Origin: Flavobacterium shii | GTDB taxonomy: Bacteria; Bacteroidota; Bacteroidia; Flavobacteriales; Flavobacteriaceae | Direction: 5' to 3' | DNA: 64,000 nt | NCBI RefSeq assembly: GCF_025847235.1 | Contig: NZ_JAOZEW010000016.1 | Span: 62,001 to 126,000 of the forward strand | In this document: piece after piece, positions 49,840 through 58,161 of the stretch | How the letters are laid out: the number at the start of each line of letters is the position of its first letter | How positions within the stretch are numbered: the first letter of the stretch is position 1 | Notes under the pieces: model-generated | What the model was told of the DNA's origin: nothing | The model's database searches: none | Seen by the model: only the letters and a program-made list of their open reading frames with translations | Made by a program: the position numbers and the translations under genes

Positions 49840-50403
49840 TTATCGTTTTGCTTGGTGTACTCTGAATTCGAAACGAACGTTAGCATCCGCAGTTGCTGAA
49901 ACAGAAACGCCTTTCGGGTACTCGATTTCAATTTCAAACTCCAAGTTGGAACGAATTAAAGGTGAAGTAGAAATACTTCTGAAAAAATTCGTTGTATCTC
50001 CTGTCAAGTCCGTCATTGGCATGTCAATCAAAACATTTCCGTCTTGTTTGATTCTTAACTCTGCATTTAAAAATGCACCATCAAACAATTTGTTTGAATT
50101 AATGTTGGTGTTATCCCAAGTTTCATTTTTAAGGGTAGCACTTCCAGCACCTCTTAGTACTCTGATGCTGTCAATGATGTAATCACGACCTGCATTTAAT
50201 TTGTTTCCGTCAATATTGGTAATACCAACTTCACGTTTGGTATTTACATCAACAATGCTAACTGTACCCGCTTGCCCTTTGATTGCAACGTTTAAATACA
50301 AGGTTTTGTCTGTTAATTCTACCTGACCTACTCTAGGAACTGCTCCGTTTCTTTTAGCCTTAATTGTCGCTACCGCTGACGCTAATTCTGATTTTCTGCT
50401 CAT
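49840..50403 (-). CDS. Candidate major capsid protein (187 aa, beta-sandwich)
   Basis: Start taken at ATG 50403 (MSRKSELASAVATIKAKRNG). The frame from 50448 adds a hydrophobic start without support. After a basic N-terminal helix, as in many capsid proteins, the protein is strand-rich: VELTDKTLYLNVAIKG, YIIDSIRVLRGAG, LNAELRIKQDGNVLIDMPMT, STSPLIRSNLEFEIEIEYP, ADANVRFEFRVHQ. The order IDSIRV, then a polar strand pair, then a proline-bounded loop and paired long strands resembles jelly-roll capsid proteins of tailless phages. Strong terminator directly downstream, as for an abundant product. Not confirmed by homology. Confidence 0.5.
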   Translation of the reverse strand: MSRKSELASAVATIKAKRNGAVPRVGQVELTDKTLYLNVAIKGQAGTVSIVDVNTKREVGITNIDGNKLNAGRDYIIDSIRVLRGAGSATLKNETWDNTNINSNKLFDGAFLNAELRIKQDGNVLIDMPMTDLTGDTTNFFRSISTSPLIRSNLEFEIEIEYPKGVSVSATADANVRFEFRVHQAKR

Positions 50404-50478
50404 TGTAATTGTTTTTTGATTGATGATTGATAATTGGAACAAAGCCAACTGCTTTGTTTTTATTTTGTTTGTAACTCT

Positions 50479-51054
50479 TTATTGGTAAAGTTCGTGGTAC
50501 AATGCGTCTTCGTCTGCTCCGTTTAACCCGTGTTCTTCTTCTCCGTAAACATCTGCTTCCGCTCCGTGTAAACCTTCTTCATCGGTGTACACATCGTCAA
50601 ATGCTCCGTGTAACCCGTCTTCCTGTTGAAAAATGTTTCCTGCTTCATCGATGAACGTACCGCTTAAACCCTGCTCGTCGTATTCATATACATGACCATC
50701 GCCACCCATAAACTGACCGTTTAAACCGTTTTCATCATGAGGGCAAGCTAAACCGAACGCTCCTTTAGCGAATAATGCTCCTTTACCTGTTCCTGTGAAT
50801 TTTGAGCTAAGGCTTTTTTCTGATACTTTTTTCACTGCTAGTAAAGCTTGTACTACGGCGCTTCCTATTAATGCTCCTTTGAGCAAATTGTCTTTTGTAC
50901 TTGTGCCACTTACTTTGGTTGCTCCAAATGCGGATGCTCCCGCAAGAACAATGTTCATAATTGGGCTTTCTGACTGAGGTAATAATGTACTCGCACCATT
51001 TGATAGCATTCCGCCAACAATTCCTCCTCCAATGACTACTACTTCTTTATTCAT
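50479..51054 (-). CDS. Gly/Ala-rich membrane protein with acidic tandem repeats
   Basis: 191 residues. The N-terminal 75 residues are Gly/Ala-rich and hydrophobic (VVVIGGGIVGGMLSNGAST, MNIVLAGASAFGATKV, LKGALIGSAVVQALL) and may hold two membrane segments. From about 110 the sequence is a degenerate tandem repeat of 14-18 residues built on (D/E)EGL(H/N/S)G, with Asp/Glu and aromatic residues between, to the end. The acidic tail could bind cations or basic partners. It lies directly upstream of the capsid candidate. No family recognised. Confidence 0.52.
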   Translation of the reverse strand: MNKEVVVIGGGIVGGMLSNGASTLLPQSESPIMNIVLAGASAFGATKVSGTSTKDNLLKGALIGSAVVQALLAVKKVSEKSLSSKFTGTGKGALFAKGAFGLACPHDENGLNGQFMGGDGHVYEYDEQGLSGTFIDEAGNIFQQEDGLHGAFDDVYTDEEGLHGAEADVYGEEEHGLNGADEDALYHELYQ

Positions 51055-51074
51055 TTGTTGTTGATTTTAATTAG

Positions 51075-51668
51075 TTACTTTTTTTTTGTGGCTAGATAAA
51101 TCCCACCACCCAGAACCACTGCGCCCAAAACATACATAAGCATATTGTTCTTTGGTGGGGCTGCTGCCGTATTCATTTGCATTGTTGGTTCTGCAACAGC
51201 TGTCTTTGCTGTAGCTGTGGCTCTTACGGGTGTTAGTTCGCCTACTGGTTGACTATCGTTTGCTACATTTTGGACAGATTCGTTGTACGTGCTACTTTCA
51301 GTTTGAGTGCTTCTCGCATCTGAGGGCATTACATCTGCAAAAGTTGCAGGGGTAATGGTGTTTACCGCTTCGATTTGTGGTCGTGGCTGATTTTGCACGG
51401 CGCTTACTACTTTTCTCCCCAGTGTGGTTTTGGAAAGCGATACACCTTTTCGAACCGCTTTTGACTTTGCCACTCTATTCACCAGTTTACCTCCTTTTGA
51501 ACTCAATAGCTTAGAAGCCATTCCGCCACCAACTGGGATAAATCCTGCTGCAATAGGAGCAGCAAATTTGGTTACTTTAATGGCGTTTTTTAAACTGACA
51601 TCTTTAAGCCTAATTTTTTTCAAAAAGGACTTTCCTAATCCTGTTTCTTCTTCATTAATAATTATCAT
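51075..51668 (-). CDS. Tail-anchored basic protein (197 aa)
   Basis: The N-terminal half is basic and helical (LGKSFLKKIRLKDVSLKNA, SSKGGKLVNRVAKSKAVRKG, SLSKTTLGRKVVSAVQN) with a hydrophobic Gly/Pro stretch (FAAPIAAGFIPVGGGMASKL). A low-complexity Ala/Thr/Ser region follows and the protein ends in one membrane helix, MLMYVLGAVVLGGGIYLAT, plus KKK. A C-terminal anchor with soluble basic domain inside would suit a DNA-facing membrane protein of an enveloped core. Located 10 bp after the gene for the transglutaminase-like protein. Family unknown. Confidence 0.52.
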   Translation of the reverse strand: MIIINEEETGLGKSFLKKIRLKDVSLKNAIKVTKFAAPIAAGFIPVGGGMASKLLSSKGGKLVNRVAKSKAVRKGVSLSKTTLGRKVVSAVQNQPRPQIEAVNTITPATFADVMPSDARSTQTESSTYNESVQNVANDSQPVGELTPVRATATAKTAVAEPTMQMNTAAAPPKNNMLMYVLGAVVLGGGIYLATKKK

Positions 51669-51678
51669 ACTTCATTGT

Positions 51679-52383
51679 TTAATTAGTTTTCTTTAAAAAT
51701 AAAACTCCTAGTAGTGCACCTATTCCTAACAAGACAGGCAGGTTCGTATTTTTCTTTGCAACGATTGGTGTTTTCTTTGCAATGCCTTTGCGATTTGTTT
51801 TGGGAGCGTTTAGCCCGAAGTGGGGTAAGTTAACTTCTGTGTCGTGTGCCATAATGTGAATGGGTTCTCGGTTTGTACTGGTTGTGCCGTCTATAATAAA
51901 ATAACCTTGTTTTATATCGCCTGTTTCCTGATTAAGTGGTACAACTACATACACATGAGTATATAAATCAGGGCGAAAACTCGGCTGTTTGATTTGGCGG
52001 ATGTAGTGGCGGATTCCCATATTAGCCAGTAAACAGCTTGCGAAAATGGAATATGTTTTGCAATCGACTCCCTTCACACGCTCTTTGAACGCACAGGCGG
52101 GGCTTCGCAACATTTGTTCCATTCCATCGGCTTTATACTGGATGTGATTGTATAAAAAAGAGTAAATCCTATCGCATGTTTCTTTCAATGAACTTTGTTG
52201 CAACCCCTTTGCAACTTCCTTTGTCTGATGGTTATATTTTATAACCATTTGTTTTATCATTCTGACAGTATCAAAAGTATTACCGTTGCCGAGGTTAGTC
52301 TTATCACAGCTTACCTCTGGAAACAACGGCTCGTACTCCTGACCGCCTAAAATGTTCCTTTGTAACAAGTTATCAATATCCAT
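51679..52383 (-). CDS. Transglutaminase-like cysteine protease fold, tail-anchored
   Basis: 234 residues, first gene of the virion-like block. A transglutaminase-type triad is visible: Cys108 in VKGVDCKTYSIF, His143 in LYTHVYVVV, Asp165 in YFIIDGTT. A C-terminal helix (VLLGIGALLGVLFLKKTN, about 216-234) anchors it to a membrane. Such domains act as proteases or cross-linking enzymes, so this could be a particle maturation protease or a peptide-cutting enzyme. Promoter region with phased TTGCAA sites lies upstream. Confidence 0.72.
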   Translation of the reverse strand: MDIDNLLQRNILGGQEYEPLFPEVSCDKTNLGNGNTFDTVRMIKQMVIKYNHQTKEVAKGLQQSSLKETCDRIYSFLYNHIQYKADGMEQMLRSPACAFKERVKGVDCKTYSIFASCLLANMGIRHYIRQIKQPSFRPDLYTHVYVVVPLNQETGDIKQGYFIIDGTTSTNREPIHIMAHDTEVNLPHFGLNAPKTNRKGIAKKTPIVAKKNTNLPVLLGIGALLGVLFLKKTN

Positions 52384-52504
52384 TTATTTCATTTTCGTTC
52401 TTGTATTAGGTTGTTAGGCTTTTCGATTACAAATATTAGAAGGATATAATGATGCGGTAAATGATTAATAAGGGAGGGGATGAGTTTCGTAACTTCAAAT
52501 AGCT

Positions 52505-52532
52505 TTGCAAAGGTTTTGCAATGGCATTGCAA
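52505..52532. promoter_or_regulatory. Three TTGCAA sites at 11-bp spacing
   Basis: Palindromic TTGCAA hexamers start at 52505, 52516 and 52527, one helical turn apart. The outer two-site part also forms a 21-bp perfect palindrome (TTTTGCAATG/CATTGCAAAA around G52524). It lies 120-150 bp before the first gene of the virion-like block, in a 205-bp gap, and touches the T6SS cassette terminator. A phased operator for the block is likely. Confidence 0.55.
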
Positions 52533-52561
52533 AAAAATACCCGCTTCTTTGCAGAAACGGG
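52531..52561 (-). terminator. Terminator of the T6SS cargo cassette
   Basis: CCCGTTTCT/AGAAGCGGG on the minus strand (one G-U pair) followed by seven U's (A's at 52531-52537). It ends the vgrG operon and isolates it from the virion-like block. Confidence 0.88.
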
Positions 52562-52588
52562 TAGATTATTCTATAAGAACAATACTAT

Positions 52589-52879
52589 TTAATTACTCCC
52601 TCCATGCGATAATGCAAAAAGAAAAAAAATGAAAAGAAGAGCTCTCAGTAATAAACTATATAAAGCTACCATAAAGAAAGCAATTCGAAAACTCGATTTT
52701 ATAATAAATCCTAATATTCCAAATATAAAAGCTATGGGGAAAAATAAATGATTAGCATTTTCAAAAAAAGAATTTGATAGAAAATGATCATTCCATGACA
52801 AATAATGATTATAATATATTATCGTAAGGAAACTTAATAAAACAAAGATTGTTTTGGGAAAATCAATAATTTTTTTCAT
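52589..52879 (-). CDS. Small membrane protein of the T6SS cassette
   Basis: 96 residues from ATG 52879 (the upstream ATG at 52900 would overlap the lipoprotein gene). Three probable membrane helices (about 8-25, 44-62, 66-92), with LFIFFLFALSHGGSN at the end. It is the last gene of the vgrG-DUF2235-DUF2931 operon. A membrane protein next to a lipase effector could protect the membrane or be a second immunity factor. No family recognised. Confidence 0.55.
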   Translation of the reverse strand: MKKIIDFPKTIFVLLSFLTIIYYNHYLSWNDHFLSNSFFENANHLFFPIAFIFGILGFIIKSSFRIAFFMVALYSLLLRALLFIFFLFALSHGGSN

Positions 52880-52884
52880 AGTCA

Positions 52885-54048
52885 CTATTTTTCTTGCCAA
52901 TAATCAGTATCAGGTGTTTTTAATGGTTCTTTTCCTTTTTCCCATTTAGGAAAAACAAAGTCTTTAGGCAATATATACTCCTCAGATAATTGTTTTTCTA
53001 ATTTATAATCATATCTACCAAGTTTAAAAGTCATAATTTTTTCTTTATTATTTTTCCCAATTAAAAACAATGCTCCAAATACAGCATCTTTATGCTCATC
53101 TTTTTCAACACTTATGAGTAATCTATTATAAAGTCCCGATTTTAATAAAGTTTCTAAATTTTGAGGTAAAACTATTTTACCATAATAGCATTGTCTTTCT
53201 TTGTAATTTTCCTCATTTGAATACCATTGAATATTTAATTGAACAGGGGATTTATGCTTATTAGGGATGATGTTTTTTGCTTTTATTTCATTCTCACCCC
53301 AAGGAATAAATGAATTAAATTTATCAAGTGGAAACCAAGAGCCATCCTTTGCATTAAATGTTAAATCATAACTATACTTATCTTCTTTACTACTAAATCC
53401 AATATCATAATTATATTCTTTTTCGCCTTTTTCCCAAGCTTCATAGGGAACTCCGTGGAAATTAATATATTTTAAATCCTCTTTTGCTTCTTGTCCTGTT
53501 GAAGTCCAAAGAGAAACGGAATGTGGGTCATATCGCCCTTCTTGACTTATTTTTTTAGCTTTAAACTTTGCGACTTCTGTAATTATTGAACCTGATTGCA
53601 TCCAAATCGTAACATTACCTCCGGGTGCGGTACCTGCAACTAAAACGGTATAATCTTCTTTGTTGCCAGTATATGGGTCTATAGTTCCTTTGTGGAACAA
53701 TTCAAGCATTTTTTCTCGGGGTAGTTTAAATCCTCCATTGTATGTAATCAAGTCAAAACCGCAACTCCATTTTACAAAAACACTATCGGGAACCGGTTTA
53801 AAAACAGCTCCGCCAGTAACCCCACCCATAGTTATGCCCCAACCCTGAGCCCCACCGATACTCGTTGAAGCTCCTGCAACACTCTTTCCTTGATATAAAT
53901 ATTCTACAAAAGGTACTGCAACATAATGTTTAGGAGCAGAGATACCTGCATTCCAATCAAACTTTTCTTGGTCTTTTGCTTTGTCTTTCGGGGACTGGCA
54001 ACTGGCTAATAAACCAAACAGTAAAAAAATAAAATTAACGATTCTCAT
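52885..54048 (-). CDS. DUF2931 lipoprotein, probable immunity to the DUF2235 effector
   Basis: 387 residues from ATG 54048, which places the lipobox right (FLLFGLLASC, Cys17); the ATG at 54078 would precede the signal. The mature part has DUF2931 marks: HYVAVPFVEYLYQGKSVAGA, PDSVFVKWSCGFDLITYNG and LFHKGTID. DUF2931 lipoproteins are frequent neighbours of T6SS lipase genes. The start overlaps the DUF2235 effector gene by 14 bp, so toxin and protector are translationally coupled. A periplasmic lipoprotein would shield the membrane from incoming lipase. The immunity role is inference. Confidence 0.75.
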   Translation of the reverse strand: MRIVNFIFLLFGLLASCQSPKDKAKDQEKFDWNAGISAPKHYVAVPFVEYLYQGKSVAGASTSIGGAQGWGITMGGVTGGAVFKPVPDSVFVKWSCGFDLITYNGGFKLPREKMLELFHKGTIDPYTGNKEDYTVLVAGTAPGGNVTIWMQSGSIITEVAKFKAKKISQEGRYDPHSVSLWTSTGQEAKEDLKYINFHGVPYEAWEKGEKEYNYDIGFSSKEDKYSYDLTFNAKDGSWFPLDKFNSFIPWGENEIKAKNIIPNKHKSPVQLNIQWYSNEENYKERQCYYGKIVLPQNLETLLKSGLYNRLLISVEKDEHKDAVFGALFLIGKNNKEKIMTFKLGRYDYKLEKQLSEEYILPKDFVFPKWEKGKEPLKTPDTDYWQEK

Positions 54049-55954
54049 AAATTTTTCTTTTGTAACTAATATTTCCATTTTCGTCTTTGGTATAGGGTAC
54101 AGGATAGTTTATAAAGCCATAATTTCCTAGTAAGGCATGGTCACCTGTTTTAGAATAAAGCGCGTCTAAACCTCCGTAGTGTGCCGATAAATGTACGTAT
54201 TTATTGCAAATATGACTGTACATCTCAGTAGGTAGATGATAAGAAACATTGCCTTCTTCTTTGCTTATTTTTAGCAATTTTGCTAAATACTCTTTCAAAA
54301 TAGGGTCGTCAGGCATATCATGTTCAAAACTATTTGGTATACGAGGAGCTTGTTTATAATCTTTATAAAAAGGCACTTCATTATCCATTGCCTTTTGGAG
54401 CATTACATACATCGCTACCAAACTATGTTTGTTAGAAATTACCCGTTGGTCGGTTATCGTATAATGATCCGATAGTTTGTTCTCATTTATGGTATGTTTT
54501 TTTGTAGGGTCGTATACCCGCTCTCTTGGGGGCATATAATCTGCATTTCTTTCTACTTGTTTGCTTTCATATCTTGGTAAGTACTCACCAATTAATGGAT
54601 CGGCAGTAGTTTCCAGATAGTGGTCATACGTGTTAATCAAATCAATTTCAGTTTTATCTTTTGAAAAATAATGTTGAGTATAAAATTCTTTTACTTTTTG
54701 TTTTTCAGCCAAAATGCTTGAATCATTCACTGGAACATCAAAGAAATCAACTACTGCTTTGTATTTGTCCAAACTGGCGTATCCACCACCAATATCCGAA
54801 TGTGCTCCAAGCATACTTAGTGTATAGCCTGCATCGGTAGGAGTAAGTGAGAAATTCTCTCTCCACTCATTTTGAGCTACAATATGAAACACTTTCTTGA
54901 TACCTAAACCTGCCACACTTGTCTTTATGGTTTCTAAACTTGCCTGTGCCACAGCGGGTACAATTCCTAAAAAAGGCAATAACGAGAGTTTGTTACCTAT
55001 ATTTTCCTTAACAACCATATCACCTACTACGGTATCAAAAACACCTAAGAATCTAATCTCTATTTCGTAGGTTTTCCCTACTGGCAAATACCCTTTTTCT
55101 TTTAGTTTCTTACCTAATAAGCCGCCAGCATGAGCTTTTAGTAATACTTTTCCCGAAGGTATTGGGTGTTTATCATAAGGGTCATTTACAAGTTCACTTT
55201 TGTACACAGCTTTTTTCTTGACCTCATTACAAAAATGTCTGGCTGCGGCAGCTCCACGACTAAAACCAAATACATCAAAAACTATTTTATTTATTTTTTT
55301 ATCTTTAGGAATACCACTGAACTGATTGTTAACCATGTTTTTTATACCCTGCTCTACACGACCCAACACTCCCCAGTCCCCTCGACCAAATGCAGAACCC
55401 AAAATATCATCTTCTGCATCCTTTTCTGTACCAATCCCCTCTACATATTGTTTTAGAATTACATAATCTCCATATTCTGGATGACCTCCATTTTCTGATA
55501 GTATATCTTTTTGTGAGTCTGTTTTTTCTTTATATAAATCATGAAGCTTTACAATATTAGAATAGGGATTCCAGTAACTATCCCTATCTGCTACTTTAAC
55601 CTCTACATTAACTTCTTTTTGGTCTTTGTTCCTAACGGTTTTTATAAATCTAAAACTAGCAGGTATAGTATCCGCTTTATAATAGGTCTCATTCGAGTTA
55701 ATTTTAGAATAATATGTTTTCTCAGAGTTAAATCGGTTATTTCCTGTTCCGTCAAAAAACATTCCTACATATACATTTACTGAACCTTCGGGTTGTTTTG
55801 GGACATATTTTTCAGGCTCTCCATAAGTTGTTTCTGGTGCTGAGATTTCAATTTGTTTTCCCGAAATAAATTTAATTCCGCTCTTGGCGTATATGTTATG
55901 ATTACCGCCAGTGATCTCGGTAATGTTTCCTTTTACGTATCTATATCTTGACAT
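54035..55954 (-). CDS. DUF2235 phospholipase-type T6SS effector
   Basis: 639 residues. The DUF2235 alpha/beta-hydrolase core begins at VYVGMFFDGTGNNRFN (near 62) and holds the nucleophile elbow FGFSRGAAAARHFCNE (Ser near 232), then LGVFDTVVGDM and the Asp/His region LGAHSDIGGGYA. This is the Tle-type lipase family delivered by T6SS to attack membrane lipids. The first 50 residues (YVKGNITEITGGNHNIYAKS, KQIEISAPE) look like the beta-helix end of a VgrG and may dock on the spike. Encoded after VgrG and before its probable immunity lipoprotein. Confidence 0.82.
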   Translation of the reverse strand: MSRYRYVKGNITEITGGNHNIYAKSGIKFISGKQIEISAPETTYGEPEKYVPKQPEGSVNVYVGMFFDGTGNNRFNSEKTYYSKINSNETYYKADTIPASFRFIKTVRNKDQKEVNVEVKVADRDSYWNPYSNIVKLHDLYKEKTDSQKDILSENGGHPEYGDYVILKQYVEGIGTEKDAEDDILGSAFGRGDWGVLGRVEQGIKNMVNNQFSGIPKDKKINKIVFDVFGFSRGAAAARHFCNEVKKKAVYKSELVNDPYDKHPIPSGKVLLKAHAGGLLGKKLKEKGYLPVGKTYEIEIRFLGVFDTVVGDMVVKENIGNKLSLLPFLGIVPAVAQASLETIKTSVAGLGIKKVFHIVAQNEWRENFSLTPTDAGYTLSMLGAHSDIGGGYASLDKYKAVVDFFDVPVNDSSILAEKQKVKEFYTQHYFSKDKTEIDLINTYDHYLETTADPLIGEYLPRYESKQVERNADYMPPRERVYDPTKKHTINENKLSDHYTITDQRVISNKHSLVAMYVMLQKAMDNEVPFYKDYKQAPRIPNSFEHDMPDDPILKEYLAKLLKISKEEGNVSYHLPTEMYSHICNKYVHLSAHYGGLDALYSKTGDHALLGNYGFINYPVPYTKDENGNISYKRKIYENR

Positions 55955-55959
55955 ATCCT

Positions 55960-56295
55960 TTATTCTTCGGTTATTGTATTAGTTAAAAAATCTATAACTT
56001 TAAACTGCCCATCATCATAAAAAGTTTTGTTGGCTAGATGCCGAATTTCTTCTTTTGGCAAGAGCACCATCGTAGTACCATCTTGTAATCGGATTTCTTC
56101 ACCAATCGTATTTAATTCAAATGATTTCCCATTAATTTGTATATACCTAGGCATGTTGGACATAAAATTACCAAAAGGGTCTTTATACGTTACATCATTG
56201 CCATTTATTATATAAACTGCGCGATTTTCATGATTGCAAAACATATGGGGTTTTTCAGGTAGCCCAATTATAGTTATTCCGTGAATCGTTTTCAT
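55960..56295 (-). CDS. Small VgrG-effector linker protein (111 aa)
   Basis: Start taken at ATG 56295; the ATG at 56331 would overlap vgrG by 26 bp. A beta-rich soluble protein (HGITIIGLPEKPHMFCNHEN, NRAVYIINGNDVTYKDP, RYIQINGKSFELNTIGEE), with no membrane segment. Placed between VgrG and the DUF2235 effector genes, it may be an adaptor, spike extension or chaperone. No adaptor family was recognised, so the role is positional inference. Confidence 0.58.
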   Translation of the reverse strand: MKTIHGITIIGLPEKPHMFCNHENRAVYIINGNDVTYKDPFGNFMSNMPRYIQINGKSFELNTIGEEIRLQDGTTMVLLPKEEIRHLANKTFYDDGQFKVIDFLTNTITEE

Positions 56296-56305
56296 GGCTC
56301 TTAAA

Positions 56306-58114
56306 TTAATTCTGTTTAGTACTTTCAGCACTATTTTTCTCTATCCCTTTTTCTGAATGGATCTTTAGCTTTTCTGTATTTTGTGAAATAATTTCACCTT
56401 GACTTATGGTTTTTCTTTCCTGTTTAGTTTCTGAATGCAATTCTCCTTCAATATATTCCGAATGACTTCCTATCACATTTAGCAAACTATCGCCTCCCAC
56501 AGTCGTACGATGGAACATTCCTACGGAAGTCGATTTATCAACTCCTGCATTTTCGCTAATATTCATTCCTGCACTAGTAGTAATACTCTGTGAAGCATTA
56601 AAATTTATATTCTGAGCATTTACAGTAAAAGTTTTAATCGCATCGGTTGTAACATTACCTTGTCCATCTTGAAAAACTGTACTTCCTGCTTTATCTTGTG
56701 TTAATATAGAACCATCGGCATCGTTGATAACGATTTTACACCCACTTCGGGTTTGGATTACTTTTATGTCATTTTCTGGCGAGCCATAACCCGAAGATTC
56801 GTTACCATTATATTGTGTTCCCATAACGTAGGGGTTCTGCGCATTACCACCTTCAAAACCGACCAATACTTCTTCTCCAATTTCAGGGATAAAATAAAAA
56901 CCTTTTCCTGCTCCCGCGTGCGGTTGTATCATGCGTATCCATTGGCTTACAGTATTGCCGCTTGCTCCGTAAAACCGCACTTTTACGCGACCTAATCCTT
57001 CGGGATCATTGTTGTCTTCTATTTTTGCGGGTTGGGTTTCGGCTTTGGCAAAAACATGAACGTTAGTATAATGTGGAGCCGCAACATCGGCAGGAATCGC
57101 TTTAAACTCACAAGAATAGTTTCCATGTACCTCAGAGTGGTGTATCGCTTCTGTAACAATCAGTTCATGTTCTACGGTTTGATTTACTATCGTAAATACT
57201 TGTCCGATTCCTAAAGGGAAGTATGATATACCGCTATAATACACACTATTGGCATCGCTACCCGCAGTTTGTAATTTAACCATTTCTTCTATTTCATCTT
57301 TGCTTTGTGCATTGGTCGTATAGGCACCATTGCTTAAATCAGGCTGTACAACAGTTCCTTGATTATAACCTACTATAGATGAAAAACTGTCCTTACTACC
57401 TGTAGCAGTTCTCGCAGCAGCATTACGGATATCTGAACTATTATTATAATCATAACCAGTCAAATAAATTTTATGAGATACCATATTCGTTTGTATCTTA
57501 AAACTATGCAGGGAAGCCCCATTGATTAATTTTACGTTACTACTTTTCGTTTGTCCAAACTGCATACGCATACCATCAAAATAGAACCATTGTCCGTAAC
57601 GTGCTGCCAATCGTTTTAAGAACTCAAAACTGGTTTCATTATACTGAGTCATGTATTTGAACTCCTTAAGATAAGTTGACCTTATAGAATCTCTTTGATA
57701 AAATTCGCCTGGACCTTCGGCAAAAATACCAAGTACAATATCGTCCATTCCTCGCTCTAAGAAAGTTCTTGATTTTTTCATATCATCCAAAACAATCGTA
57801 TGGCTTATACCTGTAACGTGTAAACCAACTGGGCTACCGTGAAGATCAACAGAAGAAAGTTCGGTTATGATTCCTTTACTCATCAGTCTAATTCCTGTAA
57901 GACTCTTAAAAGTAAAAATAACTTCATCACCCAAATAACTTCTTAATGCTTTGGCTTGGTCTGCGGGTTTTATGATTGCTTTACCAGTATATTGCCATAT
58001 AAATGAAAAATGATGATGGTCTGCCATTTTTTGTGATAGCTTTAAATCATAATAAACAACGTTTTGAGTAAAACTCCCTATAGATACATGTACCTGTTCT
58101 GAGAAATGTGCCAT
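56306..58114 (-). CDS. vgrG: T6SS spike protein VgrG
   Basis: 602 residues, standard VgrG build: N-terminal gp27-like part (1-360; HHFSFIWQYTGKA, RYGQWFYFDGMRMQFGQTKS), the gp5 OB-fold (about 370-450; VKVRFYGASGNTVSQWIRM, FYFIPEIGEEVLVGFEGG, PYVMGTQYNG) and a C-terminal beta-helix (450-600) rich in Asp/Ser/Thr. It ends without a fused effector domain. It forms the trimeric tip of the injection tube. First gene of a five-gene cassette within the integrated element, with its own promoter at 58292-58322. No Hcp, sheath or baseplate gene is near. Confidence 0.93.
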   Translation of the reverse strand: MAHFSEQVHVSIGSFTQNVVYYDLKLSQKMADHHHFSFIWQYTGKAIIKPADQAKALRSYLGDEVIFTFKSLTGIRLMSKGIITELSSVDLHGSPVGLHVTGISHTIVLDDMKKSRTFLERGMDDIVLGIFAEGPGEFYQRDSIRSTYLKEFKYMTQYNETSFEFLKRLAARYGQWFYFDGMRMQFGQTKSSNVKLINGASLHSFKIQTNMVSHKIYLTGYDYNNSSDIRNAAARTATGSKDSFSSIVGYNQGTVVQPDLSNGAYTTNAQSKDEIEEMVKLQTAGSDANSVYYSGISYFPLGIGQVFTIVNQTVEHELIVTEAIHHSEVHGNYSCEFKAIPADVAAPHYTNVHVFAKAETQPAKIEDNNDPEGLGRVKVRFYGASGNTVSQWIRMIQPHAGAGKGFYFIPEIGEEVLVGFEGGNAQNPYVMGTQYNGNESSGYGSPENDIKVIQTRSGCKIVINDADGSILTQDKAGSTVFQDGQGNVTTDAIKTFTVNAQNINFNASQSITTSAGMNISENAGVDKSTSVGMFHRTTVGGDSLLNVIGSHSEYIEGELHSETKQERKTISQGEIISQNTEKLKIHSEKGIEKNSAESTKQN

Positions 58115-58161
58115 AATAATATTTATTTTATTTTAAATTTAATTCAGTGTAATTGAGTTGT

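Noticed and set aside
40892..52383. Ordinary tailed prophage
   Set aside because: No large terminase, portal, major tail, tape-measure or baseplate gene was found in a continuous block; the longest protein is the 743-residue ArdC-ATPase.
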